From an uncultured Lachnospiraceae bacterium (GTDB taxonomy: Bacteria > Bacillota > Clostridia > Lachnospirales > Lachnospiraceae): a stretch of 50,843 nucleotides of DNA. Position numbers and translations under genes: made by a program. Below, in pieces: positions 40,961 to 49,185 of this stretch (position 1 is the stretch's first letter; each line of letters opens with the position of its first letter). The notes under the pieces were generated by a model. The model was not told the origin of the DNA. It ran no database searches and saw nothing but the letters and a program-made list of their open reading frames with translations. The DNA is taken from assembly GCA_910588825.1 (NCBI GenBank), contig CAJURF010000018.1:1-50843 (forward strand). The letters are read 5' to 3'.

Positions 40961-43900
40961 ATGCTATCGCGTTTAAGTGTGAAAAAGCCATATACAGTTG
41001 TGGTGGCAGTGGTGTTGGTGTTGATTCTGGGCGTGGTTTCTTTTACTAAGATGAATACTGAGCTGCTGCCCAGCATGAATCTGCCGTATGCTATTGTTAT
41101 GACCACTTACCAGGGGGCCAGCCCGGAGACTGTGGAAATGGCGGTCACAAAGCCCATTGAGCAGTCCATGGCTACGGTGACCAGCATAGAAAATGTCAGT
41201 TCCGTTTCCCAGGAAAATGTTTCTCTGGTGATTCTGGAATTTGCCGAGACGGCCAATATGGACTCGGCCACCATTGAGATGCGGGAAAATCTGGATTTAA
41301 TCGGCTCTTACTGGGACGATTCTGTGGGAAAGCCTATTATCATGAAGCTGAATCCGGATATGATGCCCGTCATGGTGGCTGCAGTGGAATGCGGAGGAAT
41401 GGAAGATACTGAGGTGACAGACTTTGTGTCCAGCCATGTGGAGCCGGAACTGGAGAGTATCGCAGGTGTGGCAAGCGTGACCACTACAGGAACGGTGACA
41501 GAAGACGTGGATGTGCTGATTCGCGAGGATAAAATTGCGGACATGAATCAGAAAGTCCGGGATGCCCTTTTGGGGACCTTTTCAGAAAAAGAGCAGGAGC
41601 TTCAGGATGCACAGGAAGAACTGGATGAGGGGAAGGAGGAGCTGGAAACCGGGAAAGAGGAGTTGGAAACCGGCAGACAGCAGGCCGCAGAGCAGATCGG
41701 ACAGGGAGCTGCCCAGCTGAGCCAGGCCCAGACCCAGCTCATAGAGGGCAGAAAAGAGCTGGAACAAAATCAGAAACTTCTGGAGGAAAAGCAGACAGAG
41801 CTGGATAACGGGCGAAAACAGCTGGCGGCTGGCGAGGAAGAAGCCAGAGCGGGCTTAAAGCAGCTGCAGCAGAGCAGGTCGGCTCTGGAACAGCTTCCCT
41901 CAGCCATTGCCGGCATGCAGGAGAAGAGAGAGGAGCTTACAGTGCAGCTGGCGCAGATTGATGAAGGTCTGGTTCAGATTCAGGCATTGCTGCAGATGGA
42001 CCCAGACAACGCCCAGCTCAAAGAGCAGGAACAGCAGCTGTTAAGCAGCAGACAGCTGGTGGAAAAAGGGATTCAGGAGATTGACCAGGCATTGGAGCAG
42101 TCTGAGAATACGCTGAAGACAATCCTGGAGGCGCTGGAAGCAGAAACGCCAGAGGAGGCCCTGGAGGCGGCAGACGCCCGGATTCAGGAAGTGAAAGACG
42201 GCCTTGTACAGATAAAACAGAACAAAGCGGCACTGGATGCAGGCCAGGCCCAGCTGGACGAGGGGAAAAAAGCTCTGGAGGCGGCCAGAGAGCAGCTGGA
42301 GTCCGGCCAGAGCGGCATTACAACCGGAATCGGAGAACTGAATACAAAGGAAGTGCTGGCTTCTGTGGAATTGAGCATTGCCCAGTCACAGGTGGATTCC
42401 GGCTCAGCAAAGCTGGAATCTGCCCAGCAGCAGATCGACTCGGGAAAGAAACAGCTGAAAGATGCCAAAAAGCAGGCTCTGGATAAAAGCAGGCTGGGAG
42501 GAATTCTCACTACAGACATGGTGAAGGGGATTCTGGGGGCAGAGAATTTTTCCATGCCTGCCGGCTATGTGGGAGAGGACAGTGACCGGTACCTGGTGCG
42601 GGTAGGGGATAAGCTTCAGAATGTCCAGAACCTGCAGGAGCTGGTGATTTTGGATATGAATCTGGATGGGCTGGACCCTATACGTCTGGAAGATGTGGCG
42701 GATGTGGCAGTACATAACGATTCCAGTGAGATTTACGCCAATCTCAACGGCAGGCCGGGGGTGATGCTGTCCATCGAGAAACAGACCGGCTATTCCACCG
42801 GGGATGTGACAGACCGGATTCTGGAACGGTTCGACGAACTGAAAGAAACCTATGAACAGATGGATGTTTCCGTTATGATGGATCAGGGAATTTACATTGA
42901 CCTGGTGGTGAATTCTGTTCTGCAGAATATGATATTTGGGGCCATACTGGCTGTATTGATTCTGCTGTTGTTCTTAAAGGATATCCGCCCCACACTGGTG
43001 ATTGCCTGCTCTATCCCCATCAGTGTGGTGACAGCCTTGGTGCTGATGTATTTCAGCGGTGTGACCTTGAATATTATCTCTCTGTCCGGTCTGGCCCTGG
43101 GGATTGGCATGCTGGTGGACAATTCCATTGTGGTGATCGAAAATATTTACCGGATGAGGAATGAGAATATGCCGGCCAGGAAAGCGGCAGTTGCAGGGGC
43201 TTCCCAGGTGGCGGGGGCCATCAGCGCCTCCACCCTGACCACGGTGTGCGTCTTCGCGCCTATTGTGTTTACCGAGGGATTGACCCGGCAGTTGTTTGTG
43301 GATATGGGGTTGACCATTGCCTATTCTCTCCTGGCCAGCCTGATTGTGGCGCTGACACTGGTGCCTATGATGTCAGCAGGGCTGTTGAAGAAAGTCCAGT
43401 CCAAACCGGCACGGATATTGGAGAAAGTCCAGAATGTTTACGGGAAATCTCTGAAGCTGGCCCTGCGGCTGAAGTTTCTGGTGCTTCTGGCCAGTGTGGC
43501 CCTTCTGGGGGCATCCATGGCGGCGGCCATGTCCAACGGCACAGCCTTCATGCCGGAGATGGAGAGCACCCAGGTGAGCATGACAGTCAGCGTGGACCCG
43601 GAACAGAGCTTTCAGGATCTCACCAGTGCGGCAGACCAGGTGATTGCCAGCATAGAGGATATCGAAGATATTCAGGATATCGGTGCCATGGCAGGAGGCA
43701 GTATGATGTCGTCCATGATGGGAGGAGGTTCCAATGACACGGTATCCATGTACCTGATTCTGCGGGAAGACCGGAAGTGGGGAAATGAGAAACTGGAGAG
43801 GGAGATTTTGAAAAGGACCAAGTCCATTGACTGCCAGGTGGATGTGGAGACATCCAGCATGGATATGAGCGCCCTGGGCACAAGCGGCATTCAGGTGAAA

Positions 43901-44983
43901 ATTTCCGGGAGGGATTTGGATCAGTTACAAAAATTATCCAAGAAAGCGGCTTTTGTTGTGAAAAAAGTACCCGGGGTGGTCAATGTGTCTGACGGAATCG
44001 AAGAGACAGACAGGGAGCTGCGGATTGTGGTAGATAAAGGGAAAGCCATGGAGCACAGCCTGACTGTGGCACAGGTTTTCCAGGAAATACAGTCCCATCT
44101 GGCGGAAGCCTCATCAGCCACCACCCTGGCCACGGAGGAAAAAGACTATGAGGTTTATGTCCGGGCGGATGCAGATGAAGAGCTGACCAGAGAGGACCTG
44201 CAGAACCTGAAGCTGAAATATACGGACAGCCAGGGAAAGGAAAAACATGTGCAGCTGAAGAAGATTGCCCAGTTTCAGGAAGCGTCCACGCCCCAGTCCA
44301 TACACAGAGATGCCCAGTCCCGCTATATGACAGTAACGGCAGAGCTGGATACGGGATACAATATTGGACTGGTGAGCAGTGATGTGGAAGATGCCCTGAA
44401 GGATTTTTCAACGCCCAGGGGATATACAGTAGAGATGGAAGGGGAGAACCAGACCATTGAGGACGCCATGGGACAGCTGCTGCTGATGATGGCTCTGGCA
44501 GTGGTGTTCATGTACCTGATCATGACAGCCCAGTTCCAGTCACTGCTGTCCCCGTTTATCGTCATGTTCACCATTCCCCTGGCATTTACCGGAGGGCTTC
44601 TGGCCTTGTACGTTACAGGAAGTGAGCTCAGTGTCATAGCCATGATCGGCTTCGTCATGCTGGCGGGAATTATCGTAAATAACGGAATTGTCCTGGTGGA
44701 TTATATCAACCAGCTGAGGGCAGAAGGCACAGAGAAAAAAGAGGCCATTATCCAGGCTGGAAAGTCCCGGCTGAGGCCCATTGTCATGACAGCTCTGACC
44801 ACCATTCTGGGATTGTCAACCATGGCGCTGGGCATGGGAATGGGAGCGGACATGGTACAGCCCATGGCCATTGTCACCATCGGGGGACTTTTGTATGGGA
44901 CACTGCTGACTTTATATGTGGTGCCCTGTATCTATGATATTTTGAACCGGAAGAATTATAAAAAGGATGAGCAGGAGGCATAG
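40961..44983 (+). CDS. RND-family efflux transporter with a large coiled-coil insertion
   Basis: 1340 aa. Membrane helix 1 (YTVVVAVVLVLILGVVSF), first porter region to about 205, then a 300-residue Glu/Gln/Leu-rich coiled-coil (about 207-510) with repeats such as LDEGKEELETGKEELETG. The porter region resumes (LVILDMNLDGLDPIRLEDVA), followed by helices 2-6 with the proton-relay motif GMLVDNSIVVIENIYRM. The second half repeats the plan and ends NNGIVLVDYINQLR onward. It is an AcrB/SwrC-like permease of the HAE class, exporting drugs, lipids or surfactants. No membrane fusion protein gene is adjacent. AAAGGGGAAGAGG precedes the ATG; TACAAT at 40923 could be a -10. Confidence 0.9.
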   Translation: MLSRLSVKKPYTVVVAVVLVLILGVVSFTKMNTELLPSMNLPYAIVMTTYQGASPETVEMAVTKPIEQSMATVTSIENVSSVSQENVSLVILEFAETANMDSATIEMRENLDLIGSYWDDSVGKPIIMKLNPDMMPVMVAAVECGGMEDTEVTDFVSSHVEPELESIAGVASVTTTGTVTEDVDVLIREDKIADMNQKVRDALLGTFSEKEQELQDAQEELDEGKEELETGKEELETGRQQAAEQIGQGAAQLSQAQTQLIEGRKELEQNQKLLEEKQTELDNGRKQLAAGEEEARAGLKQLQQSRSALEQLPSAIAGMQEKREELTVQLAQIDEGLVQIQALLQMDPDNAQLKEQEQQLLSSRQLVEKGIQEIDQALEQSENTLKTILEALEAETPEEALEAADARIQEVKDGLVQIKQNKAALDAGQAQLDEGKKALEAAREQLESGQSGITTGIGELNTKEVLASVELSIAQSQVDSGSAKLESAQQQIDSGKKQLKDAKKQALDKSRLGGILTTDMVKGILGAENFSMPAGYVGEDSDRYLVRVGDKLQNVQNLQELVILDMNLDGLDPIRLEDVADVAVHNDSSEIYANLNGRPGVMLSIEKQTGYSTGDVTDRILERFDELKETYEQMDVSVMMDQGIYIDLVVNSVLQNMIFGAILAVLILLLFLKDIRPTLVIACSIPISVVTALVLMYFSGVTLNIISLSGLALGIGMLVDNSIVVIENIYRMRNENMPARKAAVAGASQVAGAISASTLTTVCVFAPIVFTEGLTRQLFVDMGLTIAYSLLASLIVALTLVPMMSAGLLKKVQSKPARILEKVQNVYGKSLKLALRLKFLVLLASVALLGASMAAAMSNGTAFMPEMESTQVSMTVSVDPEQSFQDLTSAADQVIASIEDIEDIQDIGAMAGGSMMSSMMGGGSNDTVSMYLILREDRKWGNEKLEREILKRTKSIDCQVDVETSSMDMSALGTSGIQVKISGRDLDQLQKLSKKAAFVVKKVPGVVNVSDGIEETDRELRIVVDKGKAMEHSLTVAQVFQEIQSHLAEASSATTLATEEKDYEVYVRADADEELTREDLQNLKLKYTDSQGKEKHVQLKKIAQFQEASTPQSIHRDAQSRYMTVTAELDTGYNIGLVSSDVEDALKDFSTPRGYTVEMEGENQTIEDAMGQLLLMMALAVVFMYLIMTAQFQSLLSPFIVMFTIPLAFTGGLLALYVTGSELSVIAMIGFVMLAGIIVNNGIVLVDYINQLRAEGTEKKEAIIQAGKSRLRPIVMTALTTILGLSTMALGMGMGADMVQPMAIVTIGGLLYGTLLTLYVVPCIYDILNRKNYKKDEQEA

Positions 44984-44984
44984 T

Positions 44985-45025
44985 AAAAAGGCATGGCTGT
45001 TATTTTTGACAGTCATGCCTTTTTT
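44985..45025. terminator. Bidirectional terminator between the RND and diguanylate cyclase genes
   Basis: AAAAAGGCATGGCTGT (44985-45000) pairs with ACAGTCATGCCTTTTT (45009-45024), 16 bp with one G-U, 8-nt loop, and T-runs on either strand. Confidence 0.9.
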
Positions 45026-45035
45026 ATACATGTTT

Positions 45036-46331
45036 CTAAGTATACAGGCTTTCTGATCTCCGCTTGGCAAATATCACATCTACTGGTGCAGGCAGGATAT
45101 CAGAAGCTCCTTGTTCAATGGCACAGGCGAATTGTTCCATATTCCCCTCCTGGCATATGGCGGCAAAAGGCACACCCTGCAGCCAGGGAATGGAGCGCAT
45201 CTGTTGGATTAAATCTGCACCGCCGCCGGATTCCCCAGAGATATCAATATACAAAAAACGAATCTGAGAGGAAAATTCTTTCCTGAAATATTCGGCTTCG
45301 CTGGGTTCGGCGATGGTCAGAAGGCGTATTCCTTCACTGATGGTATTGATGATACTCCGGGTCTCCCGGTTTTTGCTTAAAAGGAGAACGGTGAAAATCC
45401 CCTTTTGGAAATCTGCCTGTGTACTTTCGATTCCATATTCGGCGTACTGGCCTTTTCCATTGCGTTTTGCCTGGTACAGAGCCTGATCGGCCTGCTTGAA
45501 CAGCTCCTCATAAGTATAGGGCCGGGGGTCTGAGATGACCAGGCCAATGCTGACAGTCACATTCACAGGCAGAGTGGTGTGGGGCTGGTATTTCAACAGT
45601 TTGGAAAAGTTATCTGCTTTTTGACGGGCCAAATCTTTTGAAGGGACACCGATCATGAAAACAACAAATTCGTCGCCGCCGATTCTTCCAATAATATCGG
45701 TTTTTCGAAAATATCCGGACAACAGCTCCGAGATGGCACAGATGGTACGGTCTCCCACCAGGTGCCCTTTGGTATCATTTACATACTTAAAATCATCAAT
45801 ATCTACAATCATCAGGGCATTATGGCTGGTATTGTTGGCCAACAGACTGCCCACCAGGCGTTCCGTGGTGACTTTATTATATAATTCGGTCATCAAATCC
45901 AGTTCGGACTGGGCCCGCAGACTCTCTCTTTCCTTCATAAGTTCTTCTACGTTATAGGTAGAGAGTACATTATGAACCCGGTATCTGATGATTTCCTGAA
46001 TGAACGGTTTGGTAATGTAATCTGTAGCCCCCAGCTGAAAAATCTCCATCTGGCTCTTAGTGTCGTCATTAATGGTGATAACGATCACTGGTATACCGCG
46101 GAATACAGGGTCAGTGCTTCGATATTCCAGAACGTCCAGGCCGGTGGCTTTGGGCATCTGGATATCCAACAGAACAACGGAGATGGTGGAACCATATTGT
46201 TTCACCAGTTCAATACACTCTTGTCCATTTTCTGCTTCCAGAATATCAAATTCTTCTTCAAATATGTCTCGCAGCATCTCTCTGTCGATGGCAAAATCAT
46301 CACTGATCAGCATCAGGCCCTTATCGCACAT
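45036..46331 (-). CDS. Diguanylate cyclase with REC-GGDEF-(degenerate REC) architecture
   Basis: 431 aa. The N-terminal receiver (1-120) has phosphoacceptor Asp56 (VVLLDIQMP), Thr86 and Lys108 (YITKPF). The GGDEF domain (about 145-305) has an intact GGDEF motif at 218-222 and an RKTD inhibitory (I-)site five residues before it, so it should make c-di-GMP and be feedback-inhibited. The C-terminal about 115 residues look like a second receiver (GIFTVLLLSKNRETRSIINT...FLYIDIS) that lacks the conserved threonine and lysine (FAAICQEG, LPAPVD), so it is probably not phosphorylated. AGGGGGAATAGC precedes the ATG. The partner kinase is not adjacent. Confidence 0.9.
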   Translation of the reverse strand: MCDKGLMLISDDFAIDREMLRDIFEEEFDILEAENGQECIELVKQYGSTISVVLLDIQMPKATGLDVLEYRSTDPVFRGIPVIVITINDDTKSQMEIFQLGATDYITKPFIQEIIRYRVHNVLSTYNVEELMKERESLRAQSELDLMTELYNKVTTERLVGSLLANNTSHNALMIVDIDDFKYVNDTKGHLVGDRTICAISELLSGYFRKTDIIGRIGGDEFVVFMIGVPSKDLARQKADNFSKLLKYQPHTTLPVNVTVSIGLVISDPRPYTYEELFKQADQALYQAKRNGKGQYAEYGIESTQADFQKGIFTVLLLSKNRETRSIINTISEGIRLLTIAEPSEAEYFRKEFSSQIRFLYIDISGESGGGADLIQQMRSIPWLQGVPFAAICQEGNMEQFACAIEQGASDILPAPVDVIFAKRRSESLYT

Positions 46332-46376
46332 TGCTATTCCCCCTTATATGTATCTACGAAGTGGTGTAGTTATTCT

Positions 46377-46385
46377 ATTATACCA
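46377..46385 (-). promoter_or_regulatory. Extended -10 promoter of the diguanylate cyclase gene
   Basis: On the minus strand TGG-TATAAT, 46 bp upstream of the ATG, with a weak -35 (TGGCAA) 17 bp further upstream. Confidence 0.55.
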
Positions 46386-46524
46386 AAGATTGCGTGTTGT
46401 TGCCATAGAAAAGTGAAGGTTCGCGATGAATTTGGCAAATGAGTGAAATAATGAGAGGAAAATTGGTTATCTTAATGGATGTAGTGTGATGGCATTAATG
46501 GCTGAATGATTCAGGAGGGCAGAC

Positions 46525-47310
46525 ATGGTTCTGTATGAAGTCAAAGATTATGAAGAAATGAGCAGAAAAGCAGCGGCAGTAATCGCAGCCCAGGTTGTGC
46601 TGAAGCCAGACGCAGTGCTGGGGCTGGCTACTGGCTCCACACCGCTGGGAGCATATGAACAGCTGGTGAAGTGGTATCAGAAGAAGGAAGTGGATTTTTC
46701 CGGGATATCCAGTGTGAATCTTGACGAATATAAAGGGCTGGGGGGAGATAACCGGCAGAGTTACCGTTATTTTATGGATACGAATTTATTCCGGCACATT
46801 AATATTGAAAAATCCAGGACCTTCGTCCCGGACGGCCTGGAAGCAGATTCCGGGAAGGCGTGCCGGGAATATGATGAGGTGATTTGGAAATTGGGCGGCA
46901 TTGACCTTCAGATTCTGGGGATTGGCGCTAACGGACATATTGGATTTAATGAGCCTGGGGAGTCATTTGAAAAAGGAACTCACTGTGTGGACCTGGCAGA
47001 GAGCACCATACAAGCCAATGCCAGGTTTTTCCAAAGCCTGGATGAAGTGCCCAGACAGGCATATACTATGGGGATGAAGGGCATCTTAAGTGCCGGGAAA
47101 ATTCTTCTTCTGGCGGCAGGGGAATCGAAAGCGGACGCTTTATACCAGGCACTGTACGGGCCGGTTAGCCCTCAGCTTCCAGCGTCTATTCTGCAGCTTC
47201 ACGGGGACGTGGCAGTGATTGCGGACCAGGGGGCATGTGCGCGGCTTCGGGGACAGGGGGCGGCGGTGGTGGATGAGGGGACTGCGGCTCCTTATTTTCG
47301 GCACAGATGA
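46525..47310 (+). CDS. nagB: Glucosamine-6-phosphate deaminase NagB
   Basis: 261 aa. It converts glucosamine 6-phosphate to fructose 6-phosphate and ammonia, the last step of N-acetylglucosamine use. Recognised from LGLATGSTPLGAYEQL (phosphate loop), VNLDEYKGL (catalytic Asp) and LGIGANGHIGFNEPGESF (ring-opening His/Glu region), in the form usual for Gram-positive enzymes. CAGGAGGGCAGAC precedes the ATG. nagA is not adjacent. The last 19 bp overlap the barstar gene on the other strand. Confidence 0.96.
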   Translation: MVLYEVKDYEEMSRKAAAVIAAQVVLKPDAVLGLATGSTPLGAYEQLVKWYQKKEVDFSGISSVNLDEYKGLGGDNRQSYRYFMDTNLFRHINIEKSRTFVPDGLEADSGKACREYDEVIWKLGGIDLQILGIGANGHIGFNEPGESFEKGTHCVDLAESTIQANARFFQSLDEVPRQAYTMGMKGILSAGKILLLAAGESKADALYQALYGPVSPQLPASILQLHGDVAVIADQGACARLRGQGAAVVDEGTAAPYFRHR

Positions 47311-47561
47311 AACCAATGGTTTTCTTCTTCTGCCCTGGACAGTACGTGCGAACACCGGGTTCCATAATCCCCCAGCTGCTCCATCAGCTGTTCCCAATGT
47401 GAAACCACAAGCAAGGTGTCTTCATGGATATCCGTCAGGCAGTCGTACAAAGCATCCAGGTTGGAACCATACCAGGCAGGAAAGCCCAGCTCCATAGACA
47501 GTTGGTCATGGAGCTGCTTTTTGTCAGAAATTTGGCGGCCATCCAATCTTACTTCAATCAT
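47292..47561 (-). CDS. Barstar-family ribonuclease inhibitor
   Basis: 89 aa, the normal size of barstar. IEVRLDGRQISDKKQLHDQL, then GFPAWYGSNLDALYDCLTDI is the barstar core; the aspartate of the NLDAL helix is among those that plug the RNase active site. I start it at ATG 47561, where ATGATTGA overlaps the barnase stop by 8 bp; an ATG 15 bp earlier is possible. Coupled translation just after the RNase gene ensures immunity. It should stay in the cytoplasm and neutralise enzyme that fails to be exported. Confidence 0.9.
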   Translation of the reverse strand: MIEVRLDGRQISDKKQLHDQLSMELGFPAWYGSNLDALYDCLTDIHEDTLLVVSHWEQLMEQLGDYGTRCSHVLSRAEEENHWFHLCRK

Positions 47562-48042
47562 TTCCTTCCTCTCCATATAAAAGTTCGAAAGAGCTGTAAT
47601 GGTCTTCCGTATAATAAATCAGACCATCATTGGAAAAGACAATCCTCTTTGCGCCCCGGCTGCCAGCTCCCAGAGTGTCAATATCACATTCCTGATAAGT
47701 CCGCCCTTCTTTCTCAGGCAGGAGCCCTTCATAATTCCCGAAACGGTTCCCGCCGATACATTTTCCCGGAGCATAGGGCTCAAGAGAGCCGCCCTCCCAG
47801 CCCAGCTCCTCTGCTTCCTGTTTCGTGATATAATTCTCAGGCAGACTGCCGTATAGCTGCAGATACAGCGCCACATCTTCCTTGGAATCGTAGACGCCGT
47901 CCTGGAGCAGTTCTTCGGCGGCAGATGCGGTTTCATCCGCCTGAGCAGAGGATTCCGGCAGACTGGAAGACTGCTTTGGCATGCATGCCGACAAAAGAAC
48001 GGCAAGTAAAAATGTTAAAAATAAATAGATTTTTTTTCTCAA
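47554..48042 (-). CDS. Barnase-family ribonuclease with lipoprotein signal
   Basis: 162 aa. The frame opens MRKKIYLFLTFLLAVLLSAC, a lipoprotein signal with lipobox LSAC, followed by a Ser/Ala/Glu-rich tether. The catalytic domain follows barnase closely: ALYLQLYGSLPENYITKQEA, GNRFGNYEGLLPEKEGRTYQ, the general base Glu in YQECDID, Arg in AKRIVFSNDG and the catalytic His in YYTEDHYSSFELLY. TTG 48042 with GAGGTG upstream gives a proper signal peptide; earlier in-frame codons would bury it. Family members are usually secreted; a surface-anchored form is unusual. Together with barstar it forms an RNase-immunity pair. Confidence 0.88.
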   Translation of the reverse strand: MRKKIYLFLTFLLAVLLSACMPKQSSSLPESSAQADETASAAEELLQDGVYDSKEDVALYLQLYGSLPENYITKQEAEELGWEGGSLEPYAPGKCIGGNRFGNYEGLLPEKEGRTYQECDIDTLGAGSRGAKRIVFSNDGLIYYTEDHYSSFELLYGEEGND

Positions 48043-48077
48043 TTCTGGCACCTCACATTTCATAACCAAACGTGTGT

Positions 48078-49175
48078 TTATCCCATCAAATTATACACCG
48101 TTTCTGACATGGAGTTTATAAATAACCGGGATGAATACGCATCGCTGAGATTTTCAGACATTACGCATAATATATAGGCGCCTGAGGGATGGAAGATAAT
48201 TGCCGCATCGTTTTCCACAAAGTCAAGCTCTCCTGTTTTATTTGCGGTTTCCACCCCTGACGGTACGCCGGCCGGGATCTTGCCTCTGCGTTCCTGCTGC
48301 TTCATATATTGAAGAATCTGGCTGGACCCTGCTAGGCTTCCATTATAAATGGACATGAGGAAATTTCCGCAATCCTGTACAGATGTATAATTATCATCCA
48401 GGTCATTGGGCTGAAGCATCAGCCGTCCCATATGTGTCTCATAAAATCCGTGATTCATGCAGTATTCGTTGATAACCGCCATTCCGGCCTGGGCATCCCC
48501 GCCCCCTAATACGGCCACCAGGGAATTGCAGGCAGTATTATCACTCACAGAAATCATTGAGCTGATCTGGGACTCATATGGGCTTGTATCCCCCATTGTT
48601 TCATACATGCACCCTGCCACAAACAGCTTGATCAGACTGGCGGCCTGCATACTGTGATTATTCACCTGGGAGAGAACGCCGTCTGATATGCGTCCGGCAC
48701 TGACGGCCACAGACCCGCCTGCTGTGTACTGGGATGAAATCAGATCTTGTATGGGTCCTTCTAATGATGATGCCGTGTCAATGATGCTGTCGCTGGCATT
48801 GGAAGCGGGCGGTTCCAGGACTGCCTCGTTTTCTAAGGGTTCCTGGGTGTTTTCCGGCGCTGCTGTTTCCTGGGAATCTGTCGGAATCATAGTGACCAGG
48901 GCATTTTCCTCATCTGTGCTTTTCCGCTTCTTTTTCTTTTTTGATTTGTCTGCCGCTTCTTTTTTTGAAGCACTATCGGAAATGGATCCTTTTACTTCAA
49001 CCGGAGGCGCTTTTTCGTTTTCTGCCATATTGACAGAAGAAGTCTCTTCTTTAGTCGTATCATCTTCTGGGTAAAGGGTTTTGGCGGCAAATATAATCAG
49101 TCCGGCAGCCAGTACACCGGTAGCTGCAAACGTTATCAGCTTTATAAAAAGTTCTCTTATTTTCTCGTTCAACAT
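48078..49175 (-). CDS. Membrane-anchored serine hydrolase of the class A beta-lactamase fold
   Basis: 365 aa. An N-terminal membrane helix (about 12-31), a long charged linker (Lys/Glu/Ser-rich, about 35-135), then a PF13354-type domain outside the cell. It has the penicilloyl-enzyme motifs SxxK (Ser180-LIK183), SDN (211-213) and KTG (314-316). The class A deacylating Glu of the omega loop cannot be assigned by eye. It could be a D,D-peptidase-like or esterase-type enzyme rather than a drug-resistance beta-lactamase. It lies 10 bp after the zinc-ribbon/SH3 gene and is cotranscribed with it. Confidence 0.85.
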   Translation of the reverse strand: MLNEKIRELFIKLITFAATGVLAAGLIIFAAKTLYPEDDTTKEETSSVNMAENEKAPPVEVKGSISDSASKKEAADKSKKKKKRKSTDEENALVTMIPTDSQETAAPENTQEPLENEAVLEPPASNASDSIIDTASSLEGPIQDLISSQYTAGGSVAVSAGRISDGVLSQVNNHSMQAASLIKLFVAGCMYETMGDTSPYESQISSMISVSDNTACNSLVAVLGGGDAQAGMAVINEYCMNHGFYETHMGRLMLQPNDLDDNYTSVQDCGNFLMSIYNGSLAGSSQILQYMKQQERRGKIPAGVPSGVETANKTGELDFVENDAAIIFHPSGAYILCVMSENLSDAYSSRLFINSMSETVYNLMG

Positions 49176-49185
49176 GGTCGTCCTC

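Noticed and set aside
41580..42500. Tandem DNA repeat in the RND gene
   Set aside because: The repeated GAG/CTG/GAA triplets simply encode the coiled-coil heptads; they are not exact enough to be a separate repeat element.
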